DNA of 64,000 nucleotides from Peromyscus leucopus. Taxonomy: Eukaryota > Chordata > Mammalia > Rodentia > Cricetidae. The position numbers and the translations under genes were made by a program. Shown here piece after piece: positions 23,310 to 34,751 of the stretch (within the stretch, counting starts at the first letter, position 1; every line of letters starts with the position of its first letter). Under the pieces are notes generated by a model that was not told where the DNA came from, did no database searches, and saw nothing but the letters and a program-made list of their open reading frames with translations. The stretch is taken from contig NC_051072.1 of assembly GCF_004664715.2 (NCBI RefSeq), positions 29,347,994 to 29,411,993 of the forward strand, in the 5' to 3' direction.

Positions 23310-23418
23310 CAGGTTTAAAGACAGTCTGTCATAGCCCAGGCTGGCCTCAAACTCACTATGTAGCAAGGATGACCTTGAATTACAATCTTCTCATGCTCAG
23401 GTGTGTGCCACCACATCT
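23310..23418 (-). repeat. Old B1-like fragment
   Basis: AGCCCAGGCTGGCCTCAAAC and GTGTGTGCCACCAC. Confidence 0.65.
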
Positions 23419-23439
23419 GTTTTTTTCGAATAATTGGTT

Positions 23440-23615
23440 TGGGTGTTTCTATTTATTTACTTATGGCAGTGGGCACACATGCTGCAGTGCATGAAGGTCA
23501 GAGGACAATTTGCAGGAGTTTATCCTCTGTGCATCCTGTGGGTTCCAGACGTTAAACTCAGGTGCCCAGACTTGGTGGCAAACGCCTTTACCATGCGCAG
23601 TCTCACCTGTCCACA
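23440..23615 (-). repeat. B3 SINE
   Basis: GGTCAGAGGACAATTTGCAG, GGTTCCAGACGTTAAACTCA, GGCAAACGCCTTTACC. Confidence 0.75.
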
Positions 23616-23984
23616 GTTAGTTATTATTCTTAACCATAGGAACAACCATTAGCATCTGGGAGGACAGAGAAGGCAGACAAGATACAGCTGTGTCTCCATG
23701 ATTAGTATATTTTTGTCCCAAATAATGTAGTGGGTCTAAATCTTGAAGCTGTGGGAGAAACGATGATATTATTACTTTATATTTGATACTTAATGGGAGC
23801 AATGCTAAAATGTTTCCAGAATCTAGTAAATTGTTAGTTGTATGGGCTGAGAGAGCAAATGAAACCAAGTGTGTGAAATAGCTTTGCACTAGGTATACTG
23901 GAAACTATATTCAAAATATTTTTGTAACACTCACTTTACCAGGATGGGTGATAGTGTTTTGTGGGGTTTTTTTGTTTGTTTTTC

Positions 23985-24058
23985 CGTACTGCGGATTAAA
24001 CCCAGGGCATCCCGTATGTTAGGGAAATACTCTTACTACTAAGCTATACAGTCAGCCC
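23985..24058 (-). repeat. ID-like SINE fragment
   Basis: GCGGATTAAACCCAGGGC and CTACTAAGCTATACAGTCAG in antisense ID order. Confidence 0.5.
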
Positions 24059-24263
24059 ATGTAGTATATTCTTTGTGGGTTTTTTTCTTTTGGGTCATGT
24101 TTATCGGTGCTCAGGATTAGAGCGGATGTAGTGCCTTGTTTGTGTTTGGCAGGTTCTTCACTTAGCTAACTTCAACGCCTTAGTATATTTGATGGAGGAT
24201 AATGTATTCACATTTACTTCAGTTTGATATGTGTTATTAACATCCTCTATTTGGTGATTTCAG

Positions 24264-24947
24264 GTCTGTAACAGTGTATTTAACAGCTGGGACCAGTTCA
24301 AAGATCACTTGGTAATACACACTGGAGATAAACCCAACCATTGTACTCTGTGTGACTTGTGGTTTATGCAAGGAAATGAATTAAGAAGGCATCTTAGTGA
24401 CGCTCACAATATTTCAGAACGTATAGTGACTGAAGAGGTTCTTTCAGTGGAAACACATGTACAGACTGAACCAGTGACGTCAATGACTATTATAGAACAA
24501 GTTGGGAAGGTGCATGTATTACCACTGCTTCAAGTCCAGGTGGATTCAGCACAAGTAACTGTGGAACAGGTCCATCCAGATCTGCTCCAGGACGGCCAAG
24601 TGCACGATTCACACATGAGCGAGCTTCCAGAGCAGGTCCAAGTGAGTTACCTGGAAGTGGGTCGGATTCAGACTGAAGAGGGCACGGAAGTGCACGTGGA
24701 GGAGCTGCACGTGGAGCGGGTAAACCAGATGCCAGTGGAAGTACAGACTGAGCTGCTAGAAGCTGACTTGGATCACATGACCCCCGAAATCATGAGCCAA
24801 GAGGAGAGCGAGCCTAGCCATGCAGATGCTGCTGAGGCTGCCATGGAGGATCCCGAAGATGCTGCGGGGCTAGAGACCACCCCAGGAGAGTGTTCCCAAG
24901 CTGGAGAAGCAGAGGATGACAGGACGTCTGTGCCAGTTTTAGAATGA
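24264..24947 (+). CDS. ZNF131: ZNF131 terminal coding exon: fingers 5-6 and acidic C-terminus
   Basis: This exon follows GATTTCAG and starts on a codon boundary with VCNSVFNSWDQFKDHLVIH, completing finger 5. A TGDKP linker leads to finger 6 (CTLC...HLSDAH, 4-residue His spacing). The remaining ~170 residues form the C-terminal region, rich in E, V and Q, with repeated VETHVQTEP- and VEVQTELLE-like blocks, an alanine/glutamate-rich stretch and the end SVPVLE. The stop is TGA at 24945-24947. The four exons together encode about 547 residues. Adding about 75 missing residues gives close to the ~623 of the human protein, so the gene appears full length. The last ~45 residues differ most from the human sequence as I remember it, as expected for a disordered acidic tail. 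Confidence 0.96.
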   Translation, partial: VCNSVFNSWDQFKDHLVIHTGDKPNHCTLCDLWFMQGNELRRHLSDAHNISERIVTEEVLSVETHVQTEPVTSMTIIEQVGKVHVLPLLQVQVDSAQVTVEQVHPDLLQDGQVHDSHMSELPEQVQVSYLEVGRIQTEEGTEVHVEELHVERVNQMPVEVQTELLEADLDHMTPEIMSQEESEPSHADAAEAAMEDPEDAAGLETTPGECSQAGEAEDDRTSVPVLE

Positions 24948-25823
24948 AAGAACAATTTTTAAATTTACAGTGGGGTAAACTGATGGGCAATGTGACCTTA
25001 AGCTATCAGATAAGTGGACCAAAGTTATACTATTTCCTGTTGTGCTGAACTGTTTCTATGGAAACAGACTGATGTCCTTCCTTCCAGTTAATGCCACAGA
25101 GTGGGAATATTTCTCATAATGAGTGAGAGCTTTGAGAAGTATATTTCTGGTAACTTAAATGAATTATATTCTTATTATATAGTTGGGTACGAATGCATCT
25201 ATTTTCATTGTGGTAAGGGTCTCCGTATTCTCTTCCCCAGGTCATGTCCTTCCTTAAATTCTTTGCATCTTATAAAACCATTAGGATACGTCTCTTTGTA
25301 TTCTAATGCATGTTAGGAAATCGAGTATGTAATGTAGGCAACACAGGCTGCATGAGGGACGTGCATTGTTACTGTGCAGTTAACGTTGGGGTCTGGCTGG
25401 CTTTATTTTGAACAACTTTGTCTGTCCAGTGGTTGCAAATGCTGTCTCCAAAAACAAATGGTAGTGGCAGAATTCCTAGAATGTTTAAAAAAAAAAAAGA
25501 AAAAAAAAATCACCCTTGTGCCTTTTCCAAAACCAACAAAACTTCTTCGGTAAAACACCTCTGCTTCTCTGAACGTGTGTTCTAAGGAGCAGTGTAAACT
25601 GCTCTGGTACTTGGTGTTTCTGCTTAAGGACAACTACCAATTCTTTTTCCTTTAAGTTACATTGAAAATTTTTCATTTAACGGCAGCTGAAGGGCCATTT
25701 TCAATTGGAAAAATTCATTTACATCTGTGGTAAACTTTATTTTGATGAGAAGTTGCACTAATATTTTACCACCAGATGAAAAAAACAGTTAGATGAGCAT
25801 CATTTTAAAATTAATGTATTTAA

Positions 25824-25829
25824 AATAAA
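25824..25829 (+). terminator. Putative proximal polyadenylation signal of ZNF131
   Basis: Canonical AATAAA 877 bases after the stop codon, followed by GTACAGAGG and an AT-rich run. It may give a shorter 3'UTR. There is no direct evidence of use. Confidence 0.4.
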
Positions 25830-26003
25830 GTACAGAGGAAAAGTATGTATATAATATATCAGGCTTTGTTTTGAATGGAATCTTTTTCCCCAATCCTTAA
25901 TGTAAAGATTTTGTCTATAACTTTTAAAGCCATACAAATAAGAGTGCTAAACTGTGGACTTAAAAGTAGGTGTGTAAATATTTTTAATCAGTATTACTTG
26001 GAA

Positions 26004-26009
26004 AATAAA
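26004..26009 (+). terminator. Putative distal polyadenylation signal of ZNF131
   Basis: Canonical AATAAA in an AT-rich context about 1.06 kb after the stop codon. A TG/T-rich stretch (GTGTTTGTGACTC) starts near 26,099. The site is assigned by motif only. Confidence 0.5.
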
Positions 26010-26109
26010 AATATAACAACCACAAAATCAATATGCTATTTTCTTTACCTGTTAAATACTGGGAGATATTTACATTTTAAAGTAAACTTTAAAATTATGT
26101 GTTTGTGAC

Positions 26110-26331
26110 TCTTTTTTCTTTTTAATTATTTCGTTATTATTTTATGTGTGCGGGTGCTTTGCTGTATGTATGTGCACCAAGTGCATGCCTGGTACTTCCA
26201 GAAGCCAGAAGATTCGTGGAACTGGAGTTAGAGATGGTTGTGAGCTGCCACATGGGTACTGGGAATCAAACCTGGGTCCCCTGGAAGAACAGCCAGCATT
26301 TTTAACCACTGAGCCATCCCTCTGATCTTTT
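26110..26331 (-). repeat. B2/B3-type SINE interrupted at its 5' end by a B1
   Basis: TTATTTTATGTGTGCGGGTG, GGGAATCAAACCTGGGTCCC, ACTGAGCCATCCCTCTGATC. Confidence 0.85.
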
Positions 26332-26492
26332 TTTTTGTTTGTTTTTGTTTTTCGAGACAGGGTTTCTCTGTGTAGCTTTGCGCCTTTCCTGGAGCTCACT
26401 TGGTAGGCCAGGCTGGCCTCGAACTCACAGAGATCCGCCTGGCTCTGCCTCCCGAGTGCTGGGATTAAAGGCGTGCGCCATCACCGCCCGGC
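26332..26492 (-). repeat. Young B1 SINE with target-site duplication
   Basis: TCCCTCTGATCTTTTT is present on both sides (from 26317 and from 26493). The inserted element is near-consensus. Confidence 0.95.
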
Positions 26493-26730
26493 TCCCTCTG
26501 ATCTTTTTAATGGCCAATTTGGTTGGAGATACTTTGTGTATTTTTATGACTGTAGTAACATGGCTCATCGATGAATTAAGATATAAGATTGTTAGTACAT
26601 ACTTCCTAACCCTAGCTAAAAAGGCAAAGACACAAGTTATTTGTAGTTCTTAACTTGTAGCACAACAAGAAGTGGTATTTTTTTTTAGTGGTGCGTATTT
26701 TAAACAATTTTCTCCACTTTTAAGTGTAAG

Positions 26731-26919
26731 GTTTTTATTTTATTATTACTATTATTATTGGGTTTTTTTTGTTTTGTTTTTTTGAGATAGGGTTTCTCTG
26801 TAGCTTTGGAGCCTTTCCTGGAACTCACTCTGTAGCCCAGGCTGGCCTCGAACTCAGAAATCTGCCTGCCTCTGGCTCCCGAGTGCTGGGATTAAAGGTG
26901 TGAGCCACTACCGCCCGGC
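26731..26919 (-). repeat. B1 SINE with target-site duplication
   Basis: TTAAGTGTAAG at 26720-26730 and 26920-26930 brackets a T-rich tail with ATT repeats and an antisense B1. Confidence 0.94.
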
Positions 26920-27591
26920 TTAAGTGTAAGTTTAAGGGATCAGTTCAAATAACATTTTGTTAATCATGGCATTAAATGGTAACACATCACAAAGCATATT
27001 GAAGAGGTGTTCTATATCACTCAAGTTGACAGATTAAGATAGGAATATGAAAGTTGTTTGTTTATATTAAGCTCGAAACAAGTAGTAAGGACTTAAGTAT
27101 GTTTGCTGTGTTTGGCAGTTAGTACCTACTACAAATTTCATATTTTCCTTGAAGTTAGAAAATCTTGAGAAGTTATAACAACCTGTGTTTTAGGATGACC
27201 TGTGGGTGTAGGTATACGTTTTAACCCTGGCAGATCATGACCTCAAACATGTAAATTACCAAAGAAGTGTCTAGTGAATTTTGAGTGTTGTAAGCAGTGA
27301 GCCAAGGTATGAAAGTAAGCACAGTCCTCTTTGAAGAGTTCTGATCACAAAATAAGAGATCTGAGGCAAAGGCGTTTCAAAGTGTTAAAAGTATCCCTTG
27401 AGCTTCCATATTTGGCACATGAGAGGGGCAGCTAGAACTCACATTACTTTTCCCAAAAGGCTGGCATGTTCAGGATGCAGCTGGATCTGACTGGAAACAT
27501 TGAGGACAGCTCACTAGGACTGAACTGTTGGATGAATAATGCTTTGTAGTTTGCAGAATATTTTGCATGTAACAAGCTCTTAAAAACAAAT

Positions 27592-27765
27592 GTAGCTAGG
27601 TGGTGATGGTGCACGCTTTTAATCCCAGCATTCAGGAGGCAGAGGCAGGCGGATCTCTGTGAGTTTGAGGCCAGCCTGGGCTACAGAACGAGATCCAGGA
27701 CAGGCACCAAAACTACACAAAGAAACCCTATCTCGAAAAACCAGAATATAAATATATATATTGCT
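27592..27765 (+). repeat. B1 SINE
   Basis: GCTAGGTGGTGATGGTGCAC, CAGCATTCAGGAGGCAGAGG, AAACCCTATCTCGAAAAACC and an AT-rich tail. Confidence 0.92.
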
Positions 27766-29997
27766 CCAAGTAGTAAATTGGGTACTTATTCCTAGAGTGT
27801 TTTTCCACTCAATTCCCACTGAGTCAGCCTTAAGCTTAGGTCTTGAGTGTGGTAGCAGATCCGTGTTTTGCATTATAGAGCTTAGGTCTCCCCTACTCAT
27901 TGAACAACAGTTCTCAGACACCAACTAAGTAGGTGTCCAGGATTCAGTTTTGATTACGCAGGCTCAGAGCAGAACCCTCCAAATTAAACGCTTTACATTT
28001 AATTTACGTCTTCAGACTAATGTGAGTTGTCTGAAGTTGACAATGTGTTCAAATGAAAATAGTCACACTGCCCTCCCTTCACACAGACACAAATAGAGCC
28101 ACCTGGCTATAAACGTTCATGCTCAGCCAACTGCGAATTGGGTGTTTCCGTGAACCCCACCCCAAAGTTCAATAGTGCCCTAAAACACCCCGGGAGTCAA
28201 GAAACATTTTCAGTATGGGAAAGGATGCAGCTCAGGAACAGAAGAGATGAATAATTAGATAAGGAGTTTTGTGTTCTGTTTGCCTCCTCCAGCATACTGA
28301 TAGCTTCACCAACCTCTGAGCTCCCTCATCTGAAGCTTCCAGAACTTGGCCTGATACGGTTATCCATCTTTAGTCTCTGAACTCAAATCTATCTGTAGCC
28401 CCTCTGCTTCCTCAGGGGTTCTGCGTGAGGCTGATAGGCTGCTGTTATGATCGGTTCCTCTGACTCCAGCATGGTCCCCTGCCAGTAGTCAGTTCAGGCA
28501 GGTAAGGCTAAAGGGTTATTCTAAGTTCAGAAGACATTTGTACAGTAGATTTTAATTTATATCTGCAGTTTAACGTGAGTTGTCTTTAGTAGACTTCTAA
28601 CTGATTTGGGTGGGAAATGAAAGGTTAGCCTTTGAAGTCATTAACGCTAACATTGTGTTAGATTTGGATAAGCGACCTAGGTAAAATGTATGTCATGTGT
28701 AATGTGCTCAACTGTGCTGTAGCTCTTAACAAAACTTGTCATAAAGGACTCAAGTGAGAATTGGTGCCAGACTAAACCTGCTCGCCAGCAATTAATGAAA
28801 TCCTTTTGTGGGAAGCCTAGAAGTGTGTTGCTCTAAAACCATAAGAGATGGCTCTCTTATAGCCAGAATTTAAATAATATCCAATGTCATTTATAAGAAA
28901 GTATCACAAAATGATATAAAATGAATTGGGCAGGTTTAGGCACAGGGATCCCAAAAGCTAACTGTCCTAATTCTTGTTGTTGGCCAGAAGCTAGAAATGT
29001 TCTTGGTTCTGTCCTGACCAGTGGCCAGGAATACAGGGAGGATTTCTGGTTTCTTGTTACCCTGCTTTCTTAAATGAGCACTTCTGCCTGGAAGCCATGC
29101 GTGAGTATGTGACTGAAACTCTAGTCCAGACACTGAACCCTGCTGGGGAGCAGCTTTGGAACTGGGTCTCTGGGTTTTCATGGTGGGAATGGGTTATGCT
29201 ATTTCCCAGTTTCTGCCTGTCCTTGAGGGGATGTTAAGGTCTCAGCCCTTGAGGGAATGTCAGGTAGCTAGATAGGGATTAGTGGCCTTGGAAGCCTTTG
29301 AGAGCCGACCCCTTCCTCACAGTCAGCACTTGAGACCCCACTTCCCATTCCCCTGCCAACATTAGGAAGGAAACATGATTGCCCCTTCCTCGGTTTCCTA
29401 GAAAGGGGAATACCACTGGCTCTGTTAGGAAACATGGCCTGATCTGCTCTAAAGAGGAGAGCATTGCTATTACCTCCAGGTGAGCCTGGCAGTCACTTTT
29501 CAGAAATCCACCTCAAGGAAATCTGATTCACCTGGAATCTCACTAGAGATGGGAGGAATAGTTAGCCCATTTCCCCTTCCCAGCCGACCCTTGGTGCAGC
29601 CGCTCACACGGCTTACCTCATGGTGGCGCTGCTAAGCCTCCAGTTTAGGGTTCTAACCCTGAAAAGTGTAGCTTTTCATCTTTCTTTTGGATATTGACCC
29701 AAAGCCAAAGTATGTTCTCTTGGCATTCTGGGCTTTCTCTCTCTTGCTCAAGTCCTCTCTACAGTGGAGCTGCTTGCCAGCTTCCATTGCTAAGCATGCC
29801 AGATTTCTCACACCTAAACTCAAAGGACACAGCCTCTTCTCTCTTTTCCATCTCCCTTTGTCCTGGCAGCTGCTGAGATTTACAGACTCCAATAAAATTG
29901 TCTCTTTAAGCTATTTAGCAGGACTAAGAACTCAAAAGGGAAGCTTGGTTTCCCTGCAACACTGATCAGCATACTTGGCTTCATGTTGAAGTTTGAG

Positions 29998-30086
29998 AGC
30001 TTGGGGTTACAACTCCATGATAAGAGTGCTTGCCTAGTATGCTGAAAGGTCCTGAGTTCAAATCCCCCAGTACAGAAATAAAGAGA
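29998..30086 (+). repeat. ID-like SINE
   Basis: GCTTGGGGTTACAACTCCAT, GTGCTTGCCTAGTATGC, TGAGTTCAAATCCCCCAG. Confidence 0.65.
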
Positions 30087-30292
30087 AGTTTGAAGTATAG
30101 TTACTACAACTGGGAGGGTGGAAACAACCCAAATTTTGTAGTAATTAGCATGCCCTTTCTCAGTATCAGGGTTTTTTTCTCTGTTTTTTTTTTTAACTTG
30201 TATTTTAATTTTAGGAAGAAATTTCAGTGTTAACCATTAAGGAGTGAATTAAAACTAGAAGTCGGGGAAGCCAAAGTAAATGCCCAGGCTTG

Positions 30293-30562
30293 GGGAGATC
30301 AAGGTAGAGTGTGCTTACTGCTCAAATACCTGAGCTTAGATTCCCACCATCCATGTAAAAAGCCAGGCATGGCAGCATGTCCCGTCATCCCAGTTGTGAG
30401 ACGGAGGCAGGAGCATCCCAGGGGTGTGCCTTGCCATTCCAGTGGAACTGGAGCTCCAGAGTAAATGGGAAACGCTGTCTCAATAAGGTGGAGTGTGATT
30501 GAGAATACCCAACACTGATCTCTGGCCTCTTCATTTACATACACCACCCCTCACAAAACATT
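30293..30562 (+). repeat. Composite SINE with B1-like core (same family as 18,640 and 63,525)
   Basis: Head GGGGAGATCAAGGTAGAG, B1-like core AGCCAGGCATGGCAGCATGT, end AACACTGATCTCTGGCCTCT. Confidence 0.65.
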
Positions 30563-30585
30563 TTTAAAATAAAAGAATTCCTAGA

Positions 30586-30758
30586 GGCTGGGCAGTGGTG
30601 ACGCATGCCTTTAATCCCAGCACTCGGGAGGCAGAGCCAGGCGGATCTCTGTGAGTTCGAGACCAGCCTGGGCTACCAAGTGAGTTCCAGGAAAGGCGCA
30701 AAGCTACACAAGAGAAACCCTGTCTCGAAAAACCAAAAAAAAAAAAAAAAAAAAAAAG
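30586..30758 (+). repeat. Young B1 SINE with perfect target-site duplication
   Basis: AGAATTCCTAGA at 30574-30585 and 30759-30770 flanks a near-consensus B1 with a long A tail. Confidence 0.95.
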
Positions 30759-30952
30759 AGAATTCCTAGAATATCAGTAAAATTAAAGCTGACAAAGAGT
30801 TAGTGGCCTCTTAGTCACTGATGCCCTCAATTGTTTCTTTTTGTGGTTGTTGAACTATGTTTGCTAAAGTAAAAGTCACATGGTTTAGAATGAGAAAAAA
30901 AAAAAATTAAAACCGACCCAAAGCCATCGATCAGAAATAATTTGTTGTCAGG

Positions 30953-31102
30953 TGGTGGTGGTGCAAGCCTTTAATCCCAGCACTGGGGAGGCAGAGACAA
31001 GTGGATCACTAAGTTTAAGGTCAGCCTGGTCTACAGAGAGAGTTCCAGGACAGCCAGGGCTGCACAGAGAAACCTTGTATTGAAAAAAAAAGGGGGGGGG
31101 GA
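30953..31102 (+). repeat. B1 SINE, older subfamily
   Basis: CAGGTGGTGGTGGTGCAAGC, CCAGGACAGCCAGGGCTGCA (Mus-like tail, without the AAAGGCGCAAAG block), then an A/G-rich end. AATAATTTGTT and AATAATTCGTT flank it. Confidence 0.9.
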
Positions 31103-31268
31103 ATAATTCGTTAACATTAGGTGAAAATCATTCCAGATATCTCTGGGAGAAGGAGGAAGGAGGGAAGAGAAAGGGGGAGAACTTTGTAGAAATAGGATTA
31201 CATTACTGCAATTGTTTGAATTCTTTCAGTTGAATTTTGCTTGGACTTGACTATCACAAAATGAAAAG

Positions 31269-31440
31269 CAGGGCTGGCAGGATGGCTCAGCCTGGTCACC
31301 TGAGTTCAATCTTCAGGAACCACCTAGCCTATTGATGAAGAGAACTGACTCCTACAAGCTACCCTTGAACTTCCATGTGCGCACCATGGAACACAGAACT
31401 GCTACTCCCCAAATAAGCAAAATTAATTAAATTTTTAAAG
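31269..31440 (+). repeat. B2/B3-type SINE
   Basis: GGGCTGGCAGGATGGCTCAG, CCTGAGTTCAATCTTCAGGA and GAGAACTGACTCCTACAAGC. Confidence 0.8.
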
Positions 31441-31496
31441 AAACGAAATTATGGTACACTTCAGATAAATGCCTCATTACTACAGCAATGCTAGGA

Positions 31497-31652
31497 TTTT
31501 GTTGTTTTGTTTTCAAGATAGGGCCTCTCCTTGTCGCTTTGGCTGGCCTGGAACTTGCTCTGTAGACTAGGCTGGTCTTGAACTCACAGAGATCAGCCTG
31601 CCCCTGCCTCTGGAGTGCTGAGATGAAAGTAATGCACCATCATGCCTGGCCC
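31497..31652 (-). repeat. B1 SINE, diverged
   Basis: TTTTCAAGATAGGGCCTCTC through AATGCACCATCATGCCTGGC. Confidence 0.85.
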
Positions 31653-32939
31653 ACTATTCTTAAAAGGCTCTTCTTGTAAAGTTAAAGAACAAACAGCATT
31701 CATAAATACCAATTCTTATGAAAAAGTGATTCAGTTCTACGCTTCAGTTGTCTCCCTTCTGAGAAAATGCAGAAGTAGGTTCTTGAACACTTCCCTCCTG
31801 GGCTTAGCTCTGTTTCCATTCTCCAAGTACCAAAGGCTGCCAGGCTGGGCGGCTGACTAGCTATGACTCAAGTGATAATTAGAGAAAGAGAAGATGCATA
31901 TGAAGCAGTTACCTAGAATGTCACACAAAGACAAAAGGCCACAGAAGACACGACAGAAGGAGAGGATCTGGTACATCTAATGTCCACTGGGAGATTCTGA
32001 GAGGGAAAAAAAAAACACCCCAGTCCATGCATTGAAATCACAGTACCTCATTTGCTGGTATTAGGAGGAGGGCCTCTGGGAGATAATTAGGTCATTAGTG
32101 TAGAGCTAACCTTGTAGACAAGAATAAAGTTAAACAAGAGACTCTGATCCGCCTCTGAGGATTCAATGAGAAGCCGGTAGTCTGCAGCCCATTAAACTGC
32201 CATTTCCAGAACTTGATCATGTTGGCACCCTTAGCCCAGACATCTAACTGCAGAGCTATTGATAAGAACAGTCTAAGGCAATTGATTATACAGCCCAAAC
32301 TAAAACAATGTCGTTTCCATTCAAAGATACTGTTGAATTTTGCAATTTCTCAGATTTGGGTTGTACCTGGATCTGAAACAAGATTTCCCCAGACAGGCCG
32401 CACCATTTTGAGCTGCAGATTTCACTATGTAATTACAGTTTACAGTCTTGAAGGAGAAGTCCACATTCTCTTCTAAGATCTGTCAAGTGTCAACAAATAG
32501 GGAAGGAGGAAGGAAAGCTAGAGATGGGGTGCCCCCCCAAAATGGCGGGGTTCAAATTCAGTATGGCTGTGGTGTCCTGGGTGCCTTAATAACTGGGAAA
32601 TGAGAGTAGAGTGGCCCTATTTCTCCTTGAATAACAAGCGCACAAACAAGTAGAGAGAATTCTGAACACACCTGGATCCCAACTCCTTAGACACTGGTGA
32701 AAGTGGCCCACTTAGCCACTGACCCCCATCCCCCAACTTCCCAAGCTTCCTGACCAGATTAATAAAACGTAGTTCACTGTTGCTAGGGATGTTATCTCAC
32801 CAATTCTTCCAGTTCTGAGATTACAGACAGGAGCTGAAGCTTGACATCAAAGGTGTCACCAATTAGTAGAGTAGAGCTAGATGACAAGACAGTTTTATGA
32901 CCCCAAAGGCTGACCTTTTAGCCATCATCAGTATTTCTT

Positions 32940-33129
32940 TTTTCCCTTTTTTTGTTTTTGTTTTGTTTTGTTTTGTTTTGTTTTGTTTTTCAAGACAGGG
33001 TTTCTCTGTGTAGTTTTGGTGCCTGCCCTGAATCCTGCTCTGTAGACCAGGCTGGCCTCCAACTCACAGAGATCTGCCTGGCTCTGCCTCCCAAGTGCTG
33101 GGATTAAAAGTGTGCGCCCCCGCCGCCCG
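32940..33129 (-). repeat. B1 SINE with 19-base target-site duplication
   Basis: GCCATCATCAGTATTTCTT is present at 32921-32939 and 33130-33148. The tail has become a TTTTG repeat. Confidence 0.96.
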
Positions 33130-33219
33130 GCCATCATCAGTATTTCTTAAAGCAAAGCCCAGTTCTCTTGTACTTCAAGCTGACACAGGGAAGAAATGGT
33201 CACAAACCACATTTCTTTT

Positions 33220-33413
33220 TTTTAAAATGTGTAAGTTATTTTTATATTATGTGCATTGGTGTTTTGCCTACGTGTATTCTGTGTGGGGATGTCAGAAACC
33301 CTAGAGATGGGGTTATGGATAGGTGTGAGCTGCCACGTGGGTGCTGGGAATTGAACCCAGGTCCTCTGGAAGGGCAGCCAGCGCTCTTAACCACTGAGCC
33401 ATCTCTCCAGCCC
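33220..33413 (-). repeat. B2/B3-type SINE
   Basis: TTATATTATGTGCATTGGTG, GGGAATTGAACCCAGGTCCT, ACTGAGCCATCTCTCCAGCC. Confidence 0.9.
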
Positions 33414-33710
33414 CTAGAAACTACATTTCACTGAGCTTCCCAAGAATCATGGACCTGCCTACATTGACAATAGGGGCTTAGTTTCACAAAATCTTTTGAA
33501 AACTATTTTTCTAGCAAATACTTTTATAAAGGATATGCCCATTGCAGAAAAAGATAAAAAGAATCCTGGGATTAGTTAAGAAGAACTTTCAGGTCACTGG
33601 CAATTCCCAGCATCGAGGTGCATTTCCAGACACACATCAAAGACTTGTCTTTTCTCTTTCAAACTTCTCACTCACTCATTATGTACAAAATGTTTCCTGA
33701 ACTTCCTAAA

Positions 33711-33815
33711 GGCTGGGTGTGGTGGCACATGCCTGTAATCCCAAATCTTTGGGAGGCCGAGGATGGAGGATTTCCTTGAGTTCAAGTCCAGTCTGTCTTA
33801 CACACCAAGATGCTA

Positions 33816-33848
<33 letters not shown>
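33711..33848 (+). repeat. Old B1/PB1-like SINE with long A tail
   Basis: GGCTGGGTGTGGTGGCACAT, GCCTGTAATCCC, GGGAGGCCGAGGATGGAGG: closer to 7SL/Alu than to young B1. Confidence 0.8.
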
Positions 33849-33851
<3 letters not shown>

Positions 33852-33925
33852 GTTGGGGATTTAGCTCAGTGGTAGAGCGCTTAAGCGCAAGGCCCTGGGT
33901 TCGATTCTCAGCTAAAAAAACAGAA
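33849..33925 (+). repeat. ID SINE with a shortened central hairpin
   Basis: GGGTTGGGGATTTAGCTCAG, GTGGTAGAGCGCTTAAGCGC, GGGTTCGATTCTCAGC, then an A-rich tail. Both Pol III boxes are near consensus. The usual GCCTAGCAAG is missing between GCGCTT and AAGCGC. Confidence 0.92.
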
Positions 33926-34680
33926 AAGAAAAGAAAAAGTCAGAGCTCTGCATATTGTAGTATAATCACCCTACTACTGAACAGACTTTGTAGGAGAAAA
34001 CATTTTTTTTTTCAAGTTAAGGGAATCAAATGTGTCCCCCTCTTCTGAGGCCAAGGAATCCCAGAATGCCAAGGGAAGAGACGGGTCTGATTTGGAAAGA
34101 GGAGACTTTGGCATGACAGCTCAAAGAACATTGAGAATGCAAGGGTCTGGCAAGCACAACTGAGAAGCAGTTTCTGACAGATTCTACATTTTCCTTGCTC
34201 TGTGGGAGCATGGCGTGAGGGTTTTGCCACTGTGCCTGTATGTCTGGCCTGGGATTTGAGGGTCTAGGTTTTCTATATAATTTTCCCATAAAAAATGTTA
34301 TCCCATGTACTGGCATGTTTCGAGACTCAAGGGGGCCCTTCAAATCTTTTTTTTTTTTTAATGTGATACTTATCTTTCATTTTATTGTTTTAAAAAGAAA
34401 TTAGGCTGGTGGCGGCATGCAGTACTTTAAGAGTCCTAGTTTTGTAGACAGAGAACCCTTATCCTGCACCAGCAGAGGAGAGAGTTGTGGAAGCCGTCCT
34501 TCCGGGGTCCTGGCTTCCCTGCGCGTGGCCAGTGCATGGAGCTGTCCAAGGTTTTTCTGTCTTGGCCATACTGTTACTGACCTCTTTAAGGGGAGCACAC
34601 AGGAGGCGGAGGCAGGAAGGAAAGGCCTCGACTAAATCTGGAGTCCCAGCCGGCCCCAGCATCGTGCAGCTTCGCGACGT

Positions 34681-34751
34681 CGAGTGAGTCCTATGTCTGT
34701 CTGTCGAGTGAGTCCTATGTCTGTCTGTCACGTGGGTCCTATGTCTGTCTT
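34681..34751. repeat. 24-bp tandem repeat, three copies
   Basis: Three tandem copies sharing GTCCTATGTCTGTCT. The first two (34681-34704, 34705-34728) are identical and the third is slightly diverged. It adjoins a CpG-containing pocket (about 34,470-34,690). Confidence 0.9.

Larger units (their letters stand above)
22389..24263 (+). other. ZNF131: ZNF131 intron (about 1.9 kb)
   Basis: Bounded by GTATGTG and GATTTCAG and splitting finger 5 between its two cysteines. It contains an antisense B1 with a long T run, an old B1-like copy and a B3. The interval 22,400-22,980 has no recognisable element. Confidence 0.9.
24948..26025 (+). other. ZNF131: ZNF131 3' untranslated region
   Basis: AT-rich sequence after the stop codon with no SINE inserted. 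Two AATAAA hexamers are present, at 25824-25829 and 26004-26009, so alternative polyadenylation is possible. The downstream limit is an estimate, 15-20 bases after the second hexamer. SINE insertions resume soon after (26,110 on), which agrees with the transcript ending near here. A short oligo-A run at 25,488-25,509 is a local feature, not a tail. Confidence 0.7.

Noticed and set aside
29690..29910. Possible 3' end of a gene or LTR (AATAAAATTG at about 29,892)
   Set aside because: A lone AATAAA in non-coding sequence, with no associated open frame, terminal repeats or direct-repeat flanks.
33849..33925. tRNA gene suggested by intact A and B boxes
   Set aside because: The head and tail match an ID SINE. 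The acceptor stem and anticodon arm of a tRNA are absent.
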